Of a DNA stretch of 64,000 bases, positions 43,372 through 52,202 are shown piece by piece (position 1 is the first letter of the stretch; every line of letters begins with the position of its first letter). The stretch is taken from positions 4,719,501 through 4,783,500 of the forward strand of contig NZ_CP097484.1 of the NCBI RefSeq assembly GCF_023546765.1. Direction: 5' to 3'. The position numbers and the translations under genes were made by a program. Source of the stretch: Methylobacterium tardum (GTDB taxonomy: Bacteria; Pseudomonadota; Alphaproteobacteria; Rhizobiales; Beijerinckiaceae). The notes beneath the pieces were generated by a model, which was not told where the DNA came from, made no database searches, and saw only the letters and a program-made list of their open reading frames with translations.

Positions 43372-44535
43372 ATGGTCGCCTCGATCGCCCTGCCCCGGCT
43401 GATGCGCGTCGGCCCCGGCGCCTCGCGGCTCCTGCCGGAGGTGCTCGGCCAACTCGGCCTGTCGCGCCCCTTCGTGGTCACCGACCCCTATCTCGCCGGC
43501 AGCGGTCGCACCGACACGCTGCTCGAGCGCCTGACTGCTGCGGGTGCGCAGGCGACGATCTTCTCCGAGACCGTTCCGGACCCGACCGTCGCCTCCGTGG
43601 AGGCGGCGCTGGCCGCCCTCCAGGCCGGTGATTTCGACTGCGTGGTCGGCTTCGGCGGCGGCAGCCCGATGGACACCGCCAAGGCGGTGGCGGTGCTCGC
43701 CCGCCACGGCGGCCACATGCGCGACTACAAGGCGCCGCGCCAGCAGGACGAGCCGGGCCTGCCGATCGTGGCGATTCCGACCACCGCGGGCACCGGCTCC
43801 GAGGCGACCCGCTTCACCATCGTCACCGACGAGACCTCGGACGAGAAGATGCTGTGCATCGGTCTCGCCTACCTGCCGGTGGCGGCTCTGGTCGATTACG
43901 AGCTGACGCTCTCGAAACCCAAGCGGCTCACCGCCGATACCGGCATCGACGCGCTCACCCACGCGATCGAGGCCTACGTGTCGCGCAAGTCGAACCTGTT
44001 CTCGGACGGGCTGGCGCTGCAGGCGATGAAGCTGATCGCCCCGAACCTGCGCCGGGTCTGGACCGATCCCGGCGACCGGGCGGCCCGGGAGGCGATGATG
44101 CTCGGCGCCACCCAGGCCGGCATCGCCTTCTCGAACGCCTCCGTCGCGCTGGTGCATGGTATGAGCCGGCCGATCGGCGCGCATTTCCACGTGGCCCACG
44201 GGCTCTCGAACGCGATGCTGCTGCCGGCGGTCACGGCCTTCTCGGCGCCGGCCGCCATCGATCGCTACGCGGCCTGCGCCCGCGCCATGGGGATCGCCAA
44301 GCCCGACACCGACGACAGGAGTGCGGTCTCGGCGCTCGTGGCGGAACTCGAGGCGCTGAACGACGACCTCGACGTGCCGGGCCCCCGGGAATACGGGATC
44401 GACCCGGCCCGCTGGGAGGCGCTGCTCCCCACCATGGCGGCCCAGGCCCTCGCCTCCGGCTCCCCGGCCAACAACCCGCTGGAGCCCAGTGCCGACGAGA
44501 TCGTCGCGCTGTACCGGCGCGTGTGGGCGGGGTGA
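43372..44535 (+). CDS. Iron-containing alcohol dehydrogenase
   Basis: A 387-residue group III alcohol dehydrogenase. The cofactor loop GFGGGSPMDTAKAVAVLA near residues 97-114 and the metal ligands in TADTGIDALTHAIEAYVS and GAHFHVAHGLSNAMLLP are all visible. The substrate may be a short alcohol, lactaldehyde or maleylacetate; it cannot be decided. A single gene downstream of the frameshifted LysR and repeat A. Confidence 0.92.
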   Translation: MVASIALPRLMRVGPGASRLLPEVLGQLGLSRPFVVTDPYLAGSGRTDTLLERLTAAGAQATIFSETVPDPTVASVEAALAALQAGDFDCVVGFGGGSPMDTAKAVAVLARHGGHMRDYKAPRQQDEPGLPIVAIPTTAGTGSEATRFTIVTDETSDEKMLCIGLAYLPVAALVDYELTLSKPKRLTADTGIDALTHAIEAYVSRKSNLFSDGLALQAMKLIAPNLRRVWTDPGDRAAREAMMLGATQAGIAFSNASVALVHGMSRPIGAHFHVAHGLSNAMLLPAVTAFSAPAAIDRYAACARAMGIAKPDTDDRSAVSALVAELEALNDDLDVPGPREYGIDPARWEALLPTMAAQALASGSPANNPLEPSADEIVALYRRVWAG

Positions 44536-44568
44536 TCTGCGTCTTCGGTCCGAGGATCCGCCGCACCG

Positions 44569-44661
44569 CCGTCTTTGCGAGCGTCAGCGAAGCAATCCAG
44601 CGGCGCCACGCTCACCGAGGTGGCGCTGCCCTGGGTCGCTTCGCTGCGCGCGCGATGATGG
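44569..44661. repeat. Dispersed palindromic repeat, family B, copy 2
   Basis: Starts CCGTCTTTGCGAGCG, contains GAAGCAATCCAGCGGCGCC and GGTGGCGCTGCCCTGGGTCGC, and ends CGCGATGATGG. It matches the copy at 7133-7222. It lies in the convergent gap between the alcohol dehydrogenase and binding-protein genes. Confidence 0.78.
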
Positions 44662-44669
44662 GGTGAGCC

Positions 44670-45905
44670 CTACTTCGCAGCCGCCGTCAGCGGGCAGCCG
44701 CTCTCAGCCGGAGAGGCGTAGGCCTCCTTGCCGGGGATGGTGGCGAGCTGCCGGTAGAGGTCCCACGGGTCCTTCGACTCGGCCGGCTTCTTCACCTCAA
44801 ACAGGTACATGTCGTGGACCATGCGGCCGTTCGGCTGCACGACCCCGCCATGGGCGAAGACGTCGTCGACCGGCAGCGCCTTGAGCTTGGCGTTGACCGC
44901 GTCGGTCTCGTCGGTGCCGGCGGCCTTCACGGCCTTCAGGTAGGACAGGACCGCCGAGTAGGTGCCGGCCTGGATCATGTTGGGCATCCGGCCGGTGCGC
45001 TTCATATAGCGCTGGCCGAAGGCGCGGGTCTCGTCGTTGGCGTCCCAGTACCAGCCCTCGGTCAGCGTGAGGCCCTGCGCGACCTTCAGGCCGAGCCCGT
45101 GCACCTCCGAGAGGGTGAACAGCAGGGCCGCGAGCTTCTGGCCGCCCTCGGCGATGCCGTACTCGGCCGCCTGCTTGATCGAGTTCGAGGTGTCGAGCCC
45201 GGCATTGGCGAGCCCGATCACCTTGGCCTTCGATCCCTGCGCCTGGAGCAGGAACGACGAGAAGTCCTGGTTGGAGAGCGGGTGCCGCACGCTCCCCAGC
45301 ACCTTGCCGCCGTTGGCGGTCACCACCCGGCTGGTATCGGCCTCCAGCGCCGAGCCGAACGCGTAGTCGGCGGTGAGGAAGAACCACGTGTCGCCGCCCG
45401 CCCGGGTCAGCGCGCCGCCCGTGCCCACCGCCAGCGCCCGCGTGTCGTAGGCCCAATGGTAGCCGTAGGGCGTGCAGGCCTTGCCGGTGAGGTCGCTGGT
45501 CGCCGCCCCGGTGGTGATGGTGATCTTCTTCTTCTCCTTGGACAGGCCCTGGACCGCCAGGGCCACCGAGGAGGTGGTCAGCTCCATGATCGCGTCGACG
45601 CCGTCACGGTCGTACCATTGCCGGGCGATGGCCGAAGCGATGTCGGGCTTGTTCTGGTGGTCGGCCGTCAAAATCTCGATCGGGACGCCGCCGATCGTGC
45701 CGCCGATATCCTCGACCGCCATCCGGGCGGCCTCGACCGAGCCCTGGCCGCCGAATTCGGCGTAGAGGCCCGACTGGTCGTTGAGGATGCCGATGCGCAC
45801 GGCGTTGCCCGAGAAGCCGCCGCCTTGCGCGGCGGCCGGGATCGAGCCGAGCGCCGTCCCCGCGAGGGCGGCCGCCAGCACCGCGCCGCCGATTGTCCTG
45901 ATCAT
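44670..45905 (-). CDS. Leu/Ile/Val-type ABC substrate-binding protein, orphan
   Basis: A 411-residue periplasmic protein with signal GGAVLAAALAGTALGSIPAAA, then VRIGILNDQSGLYAEFGGQG. It belongs to the LivJ/amide-binding group (the ADHQNKPDIASAIARQW and NGRMVHDMYLFEVKKPAES stretches fit). The ATG at 45905 has GGGGGGAG upstream. No permease or ATPase gene is adjacent. The substrate could be a branched amino acid, amide or aromatic acid. Confidence 0.9.
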   Translation of the reverse strand: MIRTIGGAVLAAALAGTALGSIPAAAQGGGFSGNAVRIGILNDQSGLYAEFGGQGSVEAARMAVEDIGGTIGGVPIEILTADHQNKPDIASAIARQWYDRDGVDAIMELTTSSVALAVQGLSKEKKKITITTGAATSDLTGKACTPYGYHWAYDTRALAVGTGGALTRAGGDTWFFLTADYAFGSALEADTSRVVTANGGKVLGSVRHPLSNQDFSSFLLQAQGSKAKVIGLANAGLDTSNSIKQAAEYGIAEGGQKLAALLFTLSEVHGLGLKVAQGLTLTEGWYWDANDETRAFGQRYMKRTGRMPNMIQAGTYSAVLSYLKAVKAAGTDETDAVNAKLKALPVDDVFAHGGVVQPNGRMVHDMYLFEVKKPAESKDPWDLYRQLATIPGKEAYASPAESGCPLTAAAK

Positions 45906-46078
45906 GTCTCCCCCCGGGTTGGTCCGAGTGTCCGCTTCTGAGGCGGTTGCGGCGGAAGAATAGGTCACGAACGCGTGACGCGCCACGGCCACGCTCGGCC
46001 GGATGCTGAAGGATCGTGCGGATTGTGATGCAGGCTCGGGAGGCGCCCCTTTTCCGGACCGGCCGCAAGTCGCGAAGT

Positions 46079-46095
46079 TATAATAGCTTAACCAT
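46079..46095 (+). promoter_or_regulatory. Possible promoter and CtrA half-site before the Tad operon
   Basis: TATAAT occurs at 46079-46084 and TTAACCAT, the 8-base CtrA half-site known from Caulobacter, at 46088-46095, about 70 bases before cpaB. No good -35 element is seen. In Caulobacter the pilus genes are under CtrA, so regulation by CtrA is plausible. Short motif matches like this are only suggestive. Confidence 0.35.
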
Positions 46096-46166
46096 GTTTA
46101 CACGATTCCCCGCGCAGGTTCCGGTCATGGGCGGCAATTCGGCCGTCTCCGGCGCGTGGTCATGCG

Positions 46167-46982
46167 ATGAAACCAGCCCGTTTGGCCGTCCTCGGCATCG
46201 CCCTCGCGGCGGGCGGTGGTGCGGCCTTCCTGATGAGCGGCGGCGATCCGCCTCCGCCGCCCCCGCCGGCGCCGAAGGCCGAGGCGCCGCCGGCGCCGAT
46301 GACCGACGTCCTCGTGGCCGCCGCCGACATGCCTATGGGTCAGGTGCTGCGGGCCGCCGACCTGCGCTGGCAGGCCTGGCCGGACGGCGCCGTGACCGTC
46401 GGCTATCTCACGCGCACGAACAATCCGAAGGCCCTGGATGAAACCGTAGGGGCTTCCGTCCGCTCGGGATTCCTCGCCGGCGAGCCGATTCGTGCGCAGA
46501 AGCTGGTGCGCCCGGAGAGCGGCTTCATGGCCGCCATCCTGCCGTCCGGGATGCGGGCGGTCGCCATCGTCACCGACAGCCGCGGGACCAACTCGGCCGG
46601 CGGCTTCATCCTGCCCAACGACCGGGTCGACGTGATCCGGACCTTCCGTGACGAGACGAACGCCCGGGGCAACAACAGCGACGCGCAGCTGTCCCAGACG
46701 CTCCTGACCGACATCCGTGTCCTGGCGATCGGTCAGCTGATCCAAGAGAAGAACGGCACCAACGTCGTGACCGGCGAGACCGCGACCCTCGCGGTCACGC
46801 CCGCGCAGGCCGAAACCCTGGCGCTCGCTCAGAAGGTGGGCGCCCTGTCGCTGTCGCTGCGCAGCCTCGCCGATGCGGGCCGGGTGTCCGACGCCTCGCT
46901 GGCCGACGCGCCCCCGTCGCAGACGCCCGAACCCGCCCTGACCGTGGTGCGCTTCGGCGTCGCGCGGCAGCAAACGCCGTGA
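46167..46982 (+). CDS. cpaB: Flp pilus assembly protein CpaB
   Basis: A 271-residue inner-membrane-anchored periplasmic protein (RcpC/CpaB). It has one N-terminal helix (ARLAVLGIALAAGGGAAFLM), a proline-rich linker, a SAF domain (TDVLVAAADMPMGQVLRAADL), and the RcpC-like segment MRAVAIVTDSRGTNSAGGFILPNDRVDVI. CpaB is thought to connect the secretin to the rest of the Tad machine. It overlaps cpaC by four bases (GTGA). It is the first gene of the seven-gene Tad cluster. Confidence 0.92.
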   Translation: MKPARLAVLGIALAAGGGAAFLMSGGDPPPPPPPAPKAEAPPAPMTDVLVAAADMPMGQVLRAADLRWQAWPDGAVTVGYLTRTNNPKALDETVGASVRSGFLAGEPIRAQKLVRPESGFMAAILPSGMRAVAIVTDSRGTNSAGGFILPNDRVDVIRTFRDETNARGNNSDAQLSQTLLTDIRVLAIGQLIQEKNGTNVVTGETATLAVTPAQAETLALAQKVGALSLSLRSLADAGRVSDASLADAPPSQTPEPALTVVRFGVARQQTP

Positions 46983-48559
46983 CCGCCGTGAGCGCCATGT
47001 ATCCCCCGCTGCCCCGTCCCCGCCCGGCCCGCCCTGCGGCCTGCGTCCTCGCCCTCATCGCCGCGCTGAACGGGCCGGCCGCCGCGCTGGATCGCCCGGC
47101 CCTCGGTCCCGCGCCGGTGCTCACGGTCGGCTCCGCGGAGGCTGCCTCGACCCGCCGGGTCGAGCTGACCGCCGGCCGCTCCGTGATCATCGACCTGCCG
47201 CGGGACGCCAAGGAGGTCTTCGTTGCCAACCCGGCGGTGGCCAACGCCGTCGTCCGCTCGACCCGCAAGGTGTTCGTGATCGGCATGGCCGACGGCGCCA
47301 CCTCGATCTTCATGATGGATGCCGAGGGGCGCCAGATCGCCGCCCTCGACGTGACGGTGGCCCGGGACCTCAACCTCGGGACCCTGCGCGAACTGCTCAA
47401 CCAGAGCATCCCGGGCGGGCGCTTCGACGTGCGCTCCTCGGGCGCCTCGGTGCTCCTGTCGGGCTCCGTCAATTCCTCCGCGGATGCCCAGCAGGCGATC
47501 GACATCGCCAATGCCTTCGTGGGGCTCGGCAGCGCGGGCGCCGGCTCGGGGGCGCCGAGCGGCGGCGTCTCGGCGGGCGCACGGGGTGCGGTGATCAACA
47601 ACCTCACCATCCGCAACAAGGATCAGGTGATGCTGCGCGTCACCGTCGTCGAGGTGTCGCGCAGCGTCCTGAAGCAGTTCGGCATCAACATGACCGGGAA
47701 CTGGGCGGCGTTGAACCCGCTCAGCACGGCCATCGACTCGACGACCGGGCTCGCCACGTCGCAGGCCCTGGTCAACAGCCTTCCGTTCCCGATCACCGGG
47801 GGCAGCACGCCGGGGGCCAACCAGATCCAGGCCTCCGTCAAGGCCGGCGGCTTCTCGCTCCAGGCGACCCTGAAGGCCTTCGAGCAGGCCGGCGTCTCGC
47901 GGATCCTGGCCGAGCCGACACTGACCGCGATCTCCGGCGAGGCCGCGAAGTTCCTGGCCGGCGGAGAGTTCCCGGTGCCGAGTTCGGCCTCCTGCGCGAT
48001 CGGCGGCCTCTGCACCCCCGGCATCACCTTCAAGCCCTACGGCGTCTCCCTATCGTTCACCCCGGTGGTGCTCGCCGACAACCGCATCTCCATCCGTGTG
48101 GCCACGGACGTCACCGAGATCGATTCACAACAAAGCTTCAACTTCACGGTCGGTGACTCGACCGTGGCGGTGCCGGGCACCAGGGTGCGCCGCTCCGAGA
48201 CGACGGTCGAGCTGCCCTCGGGCGGCGTGATGATGACCGCCGGCCTGATTCAGCAGGTGAGCAAGCAGGCGATCTCCGGCCTGCCCGGCCTGATCAACCT
48301 GCCGGTCCTCGGCGCGCTGTTTCGCTCCCGCGACTACCAGCGCCAGGAGACCGAGCTGATGATCATGTGCACCCCCTACATCGCCCGGGCGATGGAGCCG
48401 AAGCAGGTCAGCCGGCCCGACGACAACTTCGTCGACGCCACCGACGGCCAGGCCGTGCTGCTCGGCCAGATCAACCGCCTCTACGGCACGGTCGGCCCAT
48501 CCGCCGCGGCGCCGCTCGGGCGCACGTATCGCGGCCGCGTCGGCTTCATCGTCGAGTAA
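46979..48559 (+). CDS. cpaC: Tad outer-membrane secretin CpaC
   Basis: A 526-residue outer-membrane secretin (RcpA/CpaC) that forms the pilus pore. A signal segment is at the start, followed by a pilus-secretin N domain (SVIIDLPRDAKEVFVANPAVANAV), a BON-type segment, and the secretin core (ILAEPTLTAISGEAAKFLAGGEFPVP, and VRRSETTVELPSGGVMMTAGL). It starts at GTG within the last codon of cpaB. Length and order are standard. Confidence 0.93.
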   Translation: MTAVSAMYPPLPRPRPARPAACVLALIAALNGPAAALDRPALGPAPVLTVGSAEAASTRRVELTAGRSVIIDLPRDAKEVFVANPAVANAVVRSTRKVFVIGMADGATSIFMMDAEGRQIAALDVTVARDLNLGTLRELLNQSIPGGRFDVRSSGASVLLSGSVNSSADAQQAIDIANAFVGLGSAGAGSGAPSGGVSAGARGAVINNLTIRNKDQVMLRVTVVEVSRSVLKQFGINMTGNWAALNPLSTAIDSTTGLATSQALVNSLPFPITGGSTPGANQIQASVKAGGFSLQATLKAFEQAGVSRILAEPTLTAISGEAAKFLAGGEFPVPSSASCAIGGLCTPGITFKPYGVSLSFTPVVLADNRISIRVATDVTEIDSQQSFNFTVGDSTVAVPGTRVRRSETTVELPSGGVMMTAGLIQQVSKQAISGLPGLINLPVLGALFRSRDYQRQETELMIMCTPYIARAMEPKQVSRPDDNFVDATDGQAVLLGQINRLYGTVGPSAAAPLGRTYRGRVGFIVE

Positions 48560-48577
48560 GGCTGGGGACCGCACGCC

Positions 48578-49360
48578 ATGACCCGACCCACAACCGGACC
48601 CGCCACCCGACCCATGTCCGGACGCCCTTCGACCGCCCAGTCCCGCCGCGCCGCGAGCCTGCTCGCCGCCTGCGCGCTCGGGGCCCTCGCGGCCGCCTGC
48701 AAGAGCGATCCCGCGACCACCGGCGGGATCGACCTGTCGGATTACCGCGCACGCCACCCGATCGTCCTGGCCGACGGGACCCGCAGTCTCGACGTCTTCC
48801 CGACAGGGATCGGCCATCTCGATCCGCGCCAAGCCGCCGATGTCGACGCCTTCATGCTGGAATACCGCCGCTTCGGCCGCGGCGTCCTGCTGATGGAGGT
48901 GCCCCAGGGCGTTCCGCCGGCCCAGGCGGTCGCCATCGAGCGGACGGCCGCGGCGCTGAGCCGGTTCGGGGGCCAGAACGGCGTCGGCGCCCGCGCGATC
49001 ACGGTGAGCGGCTACGCGGTGGCGGCGCCAAGCCTCGCCGCGCCGATCCGGCTGAGCTTCCAGCGCATGCAGGCCAAGGTGGCGGACCAGTGCGGGCTGT
49101 GGCCCCAGGATGTCGGGACCAGCAGCTTCGCGTTCGACTACAGCAACCGGCCAACCTGGAACCTGGGCTGCGCCATGCAGGCGAACGTAGCCGCGCAGGT
49201 CGCGGATCCGGTCGACCTAGTGCGCGGACGCCCCGAGGGCCGGATCGACTCAGTGAAGCGGGTGCGGGACATCGGCCAGTTGCGGGACGGCAAGGATCCG
49301 TCAACCGCATGGCGTCAGGATGGGCAGACCGCCGTCAAGTCTCAGGTCGGCGGCAACTGA
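48578..49360 (+). CDS. cpaD: Tad pilus lipoprotein CpaD
   Basis: A 260-residue protein with a lipoprotein signal (SLLAACALGALAAACKSDP; Cys near residue 41). The C-terminal two-thirds, with YPTGIGHL-like strands, MLEYRRFGRGVLLMEVPQG and the segment CGLWPQDVGTSSFAFDYSN, fit the CpaD family that supports the secretin. It lies 18 bases after cpaC. The leader is longer than usual, so a later start such as the Met at residue 13 is possible. Confidence 0.88.
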   Translation: MTRPTTGPATRPMSGRPSTAQSRRAASLLAACALGALAAACKSDPATTGGIDLSDYRARHPIVLADGTRSLDVFPTGIGHLDPRQAADVDAFMLEYRRFGRGVLLMEVPQGVPPAQAVAIERTAAALSRFGGQNGVGARAITVSGYAVAAPSLAAPIRLSFQRMQAKVADQCGLWPQDVGTSSFAFDYSNRPTWNLGCAMQANVAAQVADPVDLVRGRPEGRIDSVKRVRDIGQLRDGKDPSTAWRQDGQTAVKSQVGGN

Positions 49361-49429
49361 CGCCGACCGCGAAACCCACCGCGTCCCCTTCCGACACCGC
49401 GATCCGCACGCGAACCTGAGAGCGCCGTC

Positions 49430-50704
49430 ATGGCAGACCTGTCCGAGACAACCGAGCGCACGATCGCCCCGGTGCCCCGGATCACCATCCAGGCGTTCTG
49501 CGAGACCAGCGAGACGGCCGCCATGATCGAGGGCGCGGCCCTCGACCGGCGGATGCAGAAGGCCCAGGTCAAGGTCCGGATGGGCGGTGGCGCCGCCGCG
49601 ATCGAGGCGTATCGGCACGCCCCGACACCCAACGTCATCGTCATCGAGACGCAGGGCGTGCGCTCCAAGCCGGTCGAGTGCCTCGATGCCCTGGCCGAGG
49701 TCTGCGACGAGGGCACCCGCGTCCTCGTGATCGGCCACCTCAACGACGTCACGCTCTACCGGCAGCTGATCCAGCGCGGGGTGTCCGACTACCTGATGGC
49801 CCCAGTCGAGCCGCTGACCCTGATCGCGGCGATCTCGGACCTGTTCACGGCCCCGGGCGTCAAGCCGGTGGGCCGCACAGTGGCAGTCGTCGGCGTGAAG
49901 GGCGGCATCGGCGCCTCGACGGTGGCACATAATTTCGCGTGGTCGGTGGCCCGCAGCCAGGGTGTCCAGACGGTGATCGCCGATCTCGACATCGCCTTCG
50001 GGACGGCCTCGCTCAACTTCAACCAGGACCCGCCGCAGGGAATCGCCGAGGCGGTGTTCGCCCCGGAGCGCCTGGATTCGGCGCTGGTCGAGCGGCTGCT
50101 GTCCAAGTGCAGCGACAACCTGAGCCTGCTCTCGGCCCCCGCGAGCCTCGACCGGACCATCGACCTGTCCGAGCCGGCGTTCGATGCCCTGATCGAGTAC
50201 ATGCGGGCGAGCGTGCCCTGCGTGGTCCTCGACGTGCCGCACCAGTGGAGCGCGTGGTCGCGGCGCGTCCTCACGGCGGCCGACGAGATCCTGATCGTGG
50301 CCGGTCCCGACCTCGCCTGCCTGCGCAACACCAAGAATCTGCTCGGCGCGCTGAAGCACGGCCGCCCGAACGACCAGGCGCCGCGCATCGTGCTCAACGG
50401 CGTTGGCGTGCCGAAGCGTCCGGAGATCGGGGCCGCCGAGTTCGCCAAGGCCCTGGAGGCCCCCGTCGCGCTGACGATCCCGTTCGAGCCGGCCCTGTTC
50501 GGGACCGCCGCCAACAACGGCCAGATGATCGCCGAGATTCAGGCCGGCTCGAAGGTGGCCGAGCTGTTCAACGACCTCGCGGCCATGACCCTCGGCCGCC
50601 CGGAGAACCGGCGCGGGCGTTCGAGCCTTCTCGAGCCGCTGCTCGCCAAGTTCGCCAGCGCCAAGTTCGCCAGCGCCGTGCTGCCCGGCCGCAAGGCTTC
50701 GTGA
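49430..50704 (+). CDS. cpaE: Tad pilus assembly ATPase-like protein CpaE
   Basis: A 424-residue cytoplasmic protein of the MinD/ParA-related TadZ/CpaE family, which localises the pilus machine at the pole. Residues 1-140 form a receiver-like domain without a typical phospho-acceptor site; residues 145-370 hold the ATPase with the deviant Walker loop VKGGIGASTVAHNFA. Near the C-terminus a 15-base tandem duplication gives AKFASAKFAS. It lies between cpaD and cpaF. Confidence 0.92.
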   Translation: MADLSETTERTIAPVPRITIQAFCETSETAAMIEGAALDRRMQKAQVKVRMGGGAAAIEAYRHAPTPNVIVIETQGVRSKPVECLDALAEVCDEGTRVLVIGHLNDVTLYRQLIQRGVSDYLMAPVEPLTLIAAISDLFTAPGVKPVGRTVAVVGVKGGIGASTVAHNFAWSVARSQGVQTVIADLDIAFGTASLNFNQDPPQGIAEAVFAPERLDSALVERLLSKCSDNLSLLSAPASLDRTIDLSEPAFDALIEYMRASVPCVVLDVPHQWSAWSRRVLTAADEILIVAGPDLACLRNTKNLLGALKHGRPNDQAPRIVLNGVGVPKRPEIGAAEFAKALEAPVALTIPFEPALFGTAANNGQMIAEIQAGSKVAELFNDLAAMTLGRPENRRGRSSLLEPLLAKFASAKFASAVLPGRKAS

Positions 50705-50755
50705 TGCGGCCGCTCCCCCGACAGGTCCCTCAGGACAGCGCCGAGGCTCTGGCCC

Positions 50756-52198
50756 ATGTTCGGTAGGCGACAGACGGGCGGCGCGCCGGCAGCGGCCCCG
50801 CCGATCCCGCAGGCGCGGACCGCGGCGCCGGCCATGGCCGTTCCGCGCGAGGCCGCGGCACCGGTCAAGCCGGCGGCGCCGACGAACCCGGTGGTCGCCG
50901 AGAACGCTCGGTCCGAGGATTACTACCGCACCAAGAGCCTGATCTTCGGCGCCCTGATCGAGGCGATCGACCTGACGCAGCTCTCGCGCCTCGACGCCGA
51001 GACCGCGCGGGAGGAGATCCGCGACATCGTCACGGAGATCATCGGGCTCAAGAACATCGTCCTGTCGATCGCCGAGCAGGAGGAACTGCTCGGCGACATC
51101 TGCAACGACGTGCTCGGCTACGGCCCGCTGGAGCCGCTGCTCGCCCGCGACGACATCGCCGACATCATGGTCAACGGCGCCAACCGGACCTTCATCGAAG
51201 TCAACGGCAAGATCCAGCTGACCAGCGTCCGGTTCCGCGACAACCAGCAGCTGATGAACATCTGCCAGCGGATCGTCAGCGAGGTCGGCCGCCGGGTCGG
51301 CGACGCCTCGCCGATCTGCGACGCCCGCCTGCCGGACGGGTCCCGCGTCAATGTCATCGCGCCGCCGCTCGCCATCGACGGCCCGGCGCTCACCATCCGT
51401 AAGTTCAAGAAGGACAAGCTCACCCTGGAGCAGCTCGTCCGCTTCGGGGCGATCTCGCCCGAGGGCGCCGAGGTCCTGAAGATCATCGGCCAGTCGCGCT
51501 GCAACGTGGTGATCTCGGGCGGCACCGGCTCGGGCAAGACCACGCTGCTCAATTGCCTGACCGCCTTCATCGAGCACGACGAGCGGGTGATCACCTGTGA
51601 GGACGCGGCCGAGCTCCAGCTCCAGCAGCCCCATGTCGTGCGCCTGGAGACGCGGCCGCCCAACATGGAGGGCCAGGGCGAGGTCACCATGCGCGACCTC
51701 GTCAAGAACTGCCTGCGCATGCGCCCCGAGCGGATCATCGTCGGCGAGGTGCGCGGACCGGAGGCCTTCGACCTGCTCCAGGCGATGAACACCGGCCACG
51801 ACGGCTCGATGGGCACGCTCCACGCCAACAGCCCGCGCGAGTGCCTGTCGCGTATCGAGTCGATGATCTCGATGGGCGGGTTCAGCCTGCCGTCCCGGAC
51901 CCTACGCGAGATGATCTGCGGCTCGATCGACGTGGTAATCCAGGCCACGCGCCTGCGCGACGGCTCCCGGCGCATCACCCACATCACCGAGGTTCTCGGC
52001 ATGGAGGGCGACGTCATCACCACGCAGGACGTGTTCCTCTACGACATCGTCGGTGAGGACGCGAACGGCAAGCTGGTCGGGCGTCACCGGTCCACCGGCA
52101 TCGGCCGGCCGAAATTCTGGGAGCGGGCCCGCTACTACGGCCTGGAACGCCGGCTCGGCGAGGCGCTCGACGCCGCCGAGGTCGTCGATCGGAACTGA
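50756..52198 (+). CDS. cpaF: Tad pilus secretion ATPase CpaF/TadA
   Basis: A 480-residue hexameric ATPase that powers pilus extension and retraction. Walker A GGTGSGKTTLLN is near residue 259, then the Asp and His boxes (CEDAAELQLQQPHVVRLETRP, GTLHANSPRECLSRIESM). The N-terminal region has an alanine/proline-rich linker. It follows cpaE by 51 bases; tadB starts four bases after its stop. Confidence 0.95.
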   Translation: MFGRRQTGGAPAAAPPIPQARTAAPAMAVPREAAAPVKPAAPTNPVVAENARSEDYYRTKSLIFGALIEAIDLTQLSRLDAETAREEIRDIVTEIIGLKNIVLSIAEQEELLGDICNDVLGYGPLEPLLARDDIADIMVNGANRTFIEVNGKIQLTSVRFRDNQQLMNICQRIVSEVGRRVGDASPICDARLPDGSRVNVIAPPLAIDGPALTIRKFKKDKLTLEQLVRFGAISPEGAEVLKIIGQSRCNVVISGGTGSGKTTLLNCLTAFIEHDERVITCEDAAELQLQQPHVVRLETRPPNMEGQGEVTMRDLVKNCLRMRPERIIVGEVRGPEAFDLLQAMNTGHDGSMGTLHANSPRECLSRIESMISMGGFSLPSRTLREMICGSIDVVIQATRLRDGSRRITHITEVLGMEGDVITTQDVFLYDIVGEDANGKLVGRHRSTGIGRPKFWERARYYGLERRLGEALDAAEVVDRN

Positions 52199-52202
52199 GC
52201 AC

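Noticed and set aside
49301..51823. 840-residue open frame on the minus strand
   Set aside because: It mirrors cpaE and cpaF and has no recognisable domain despite its length.
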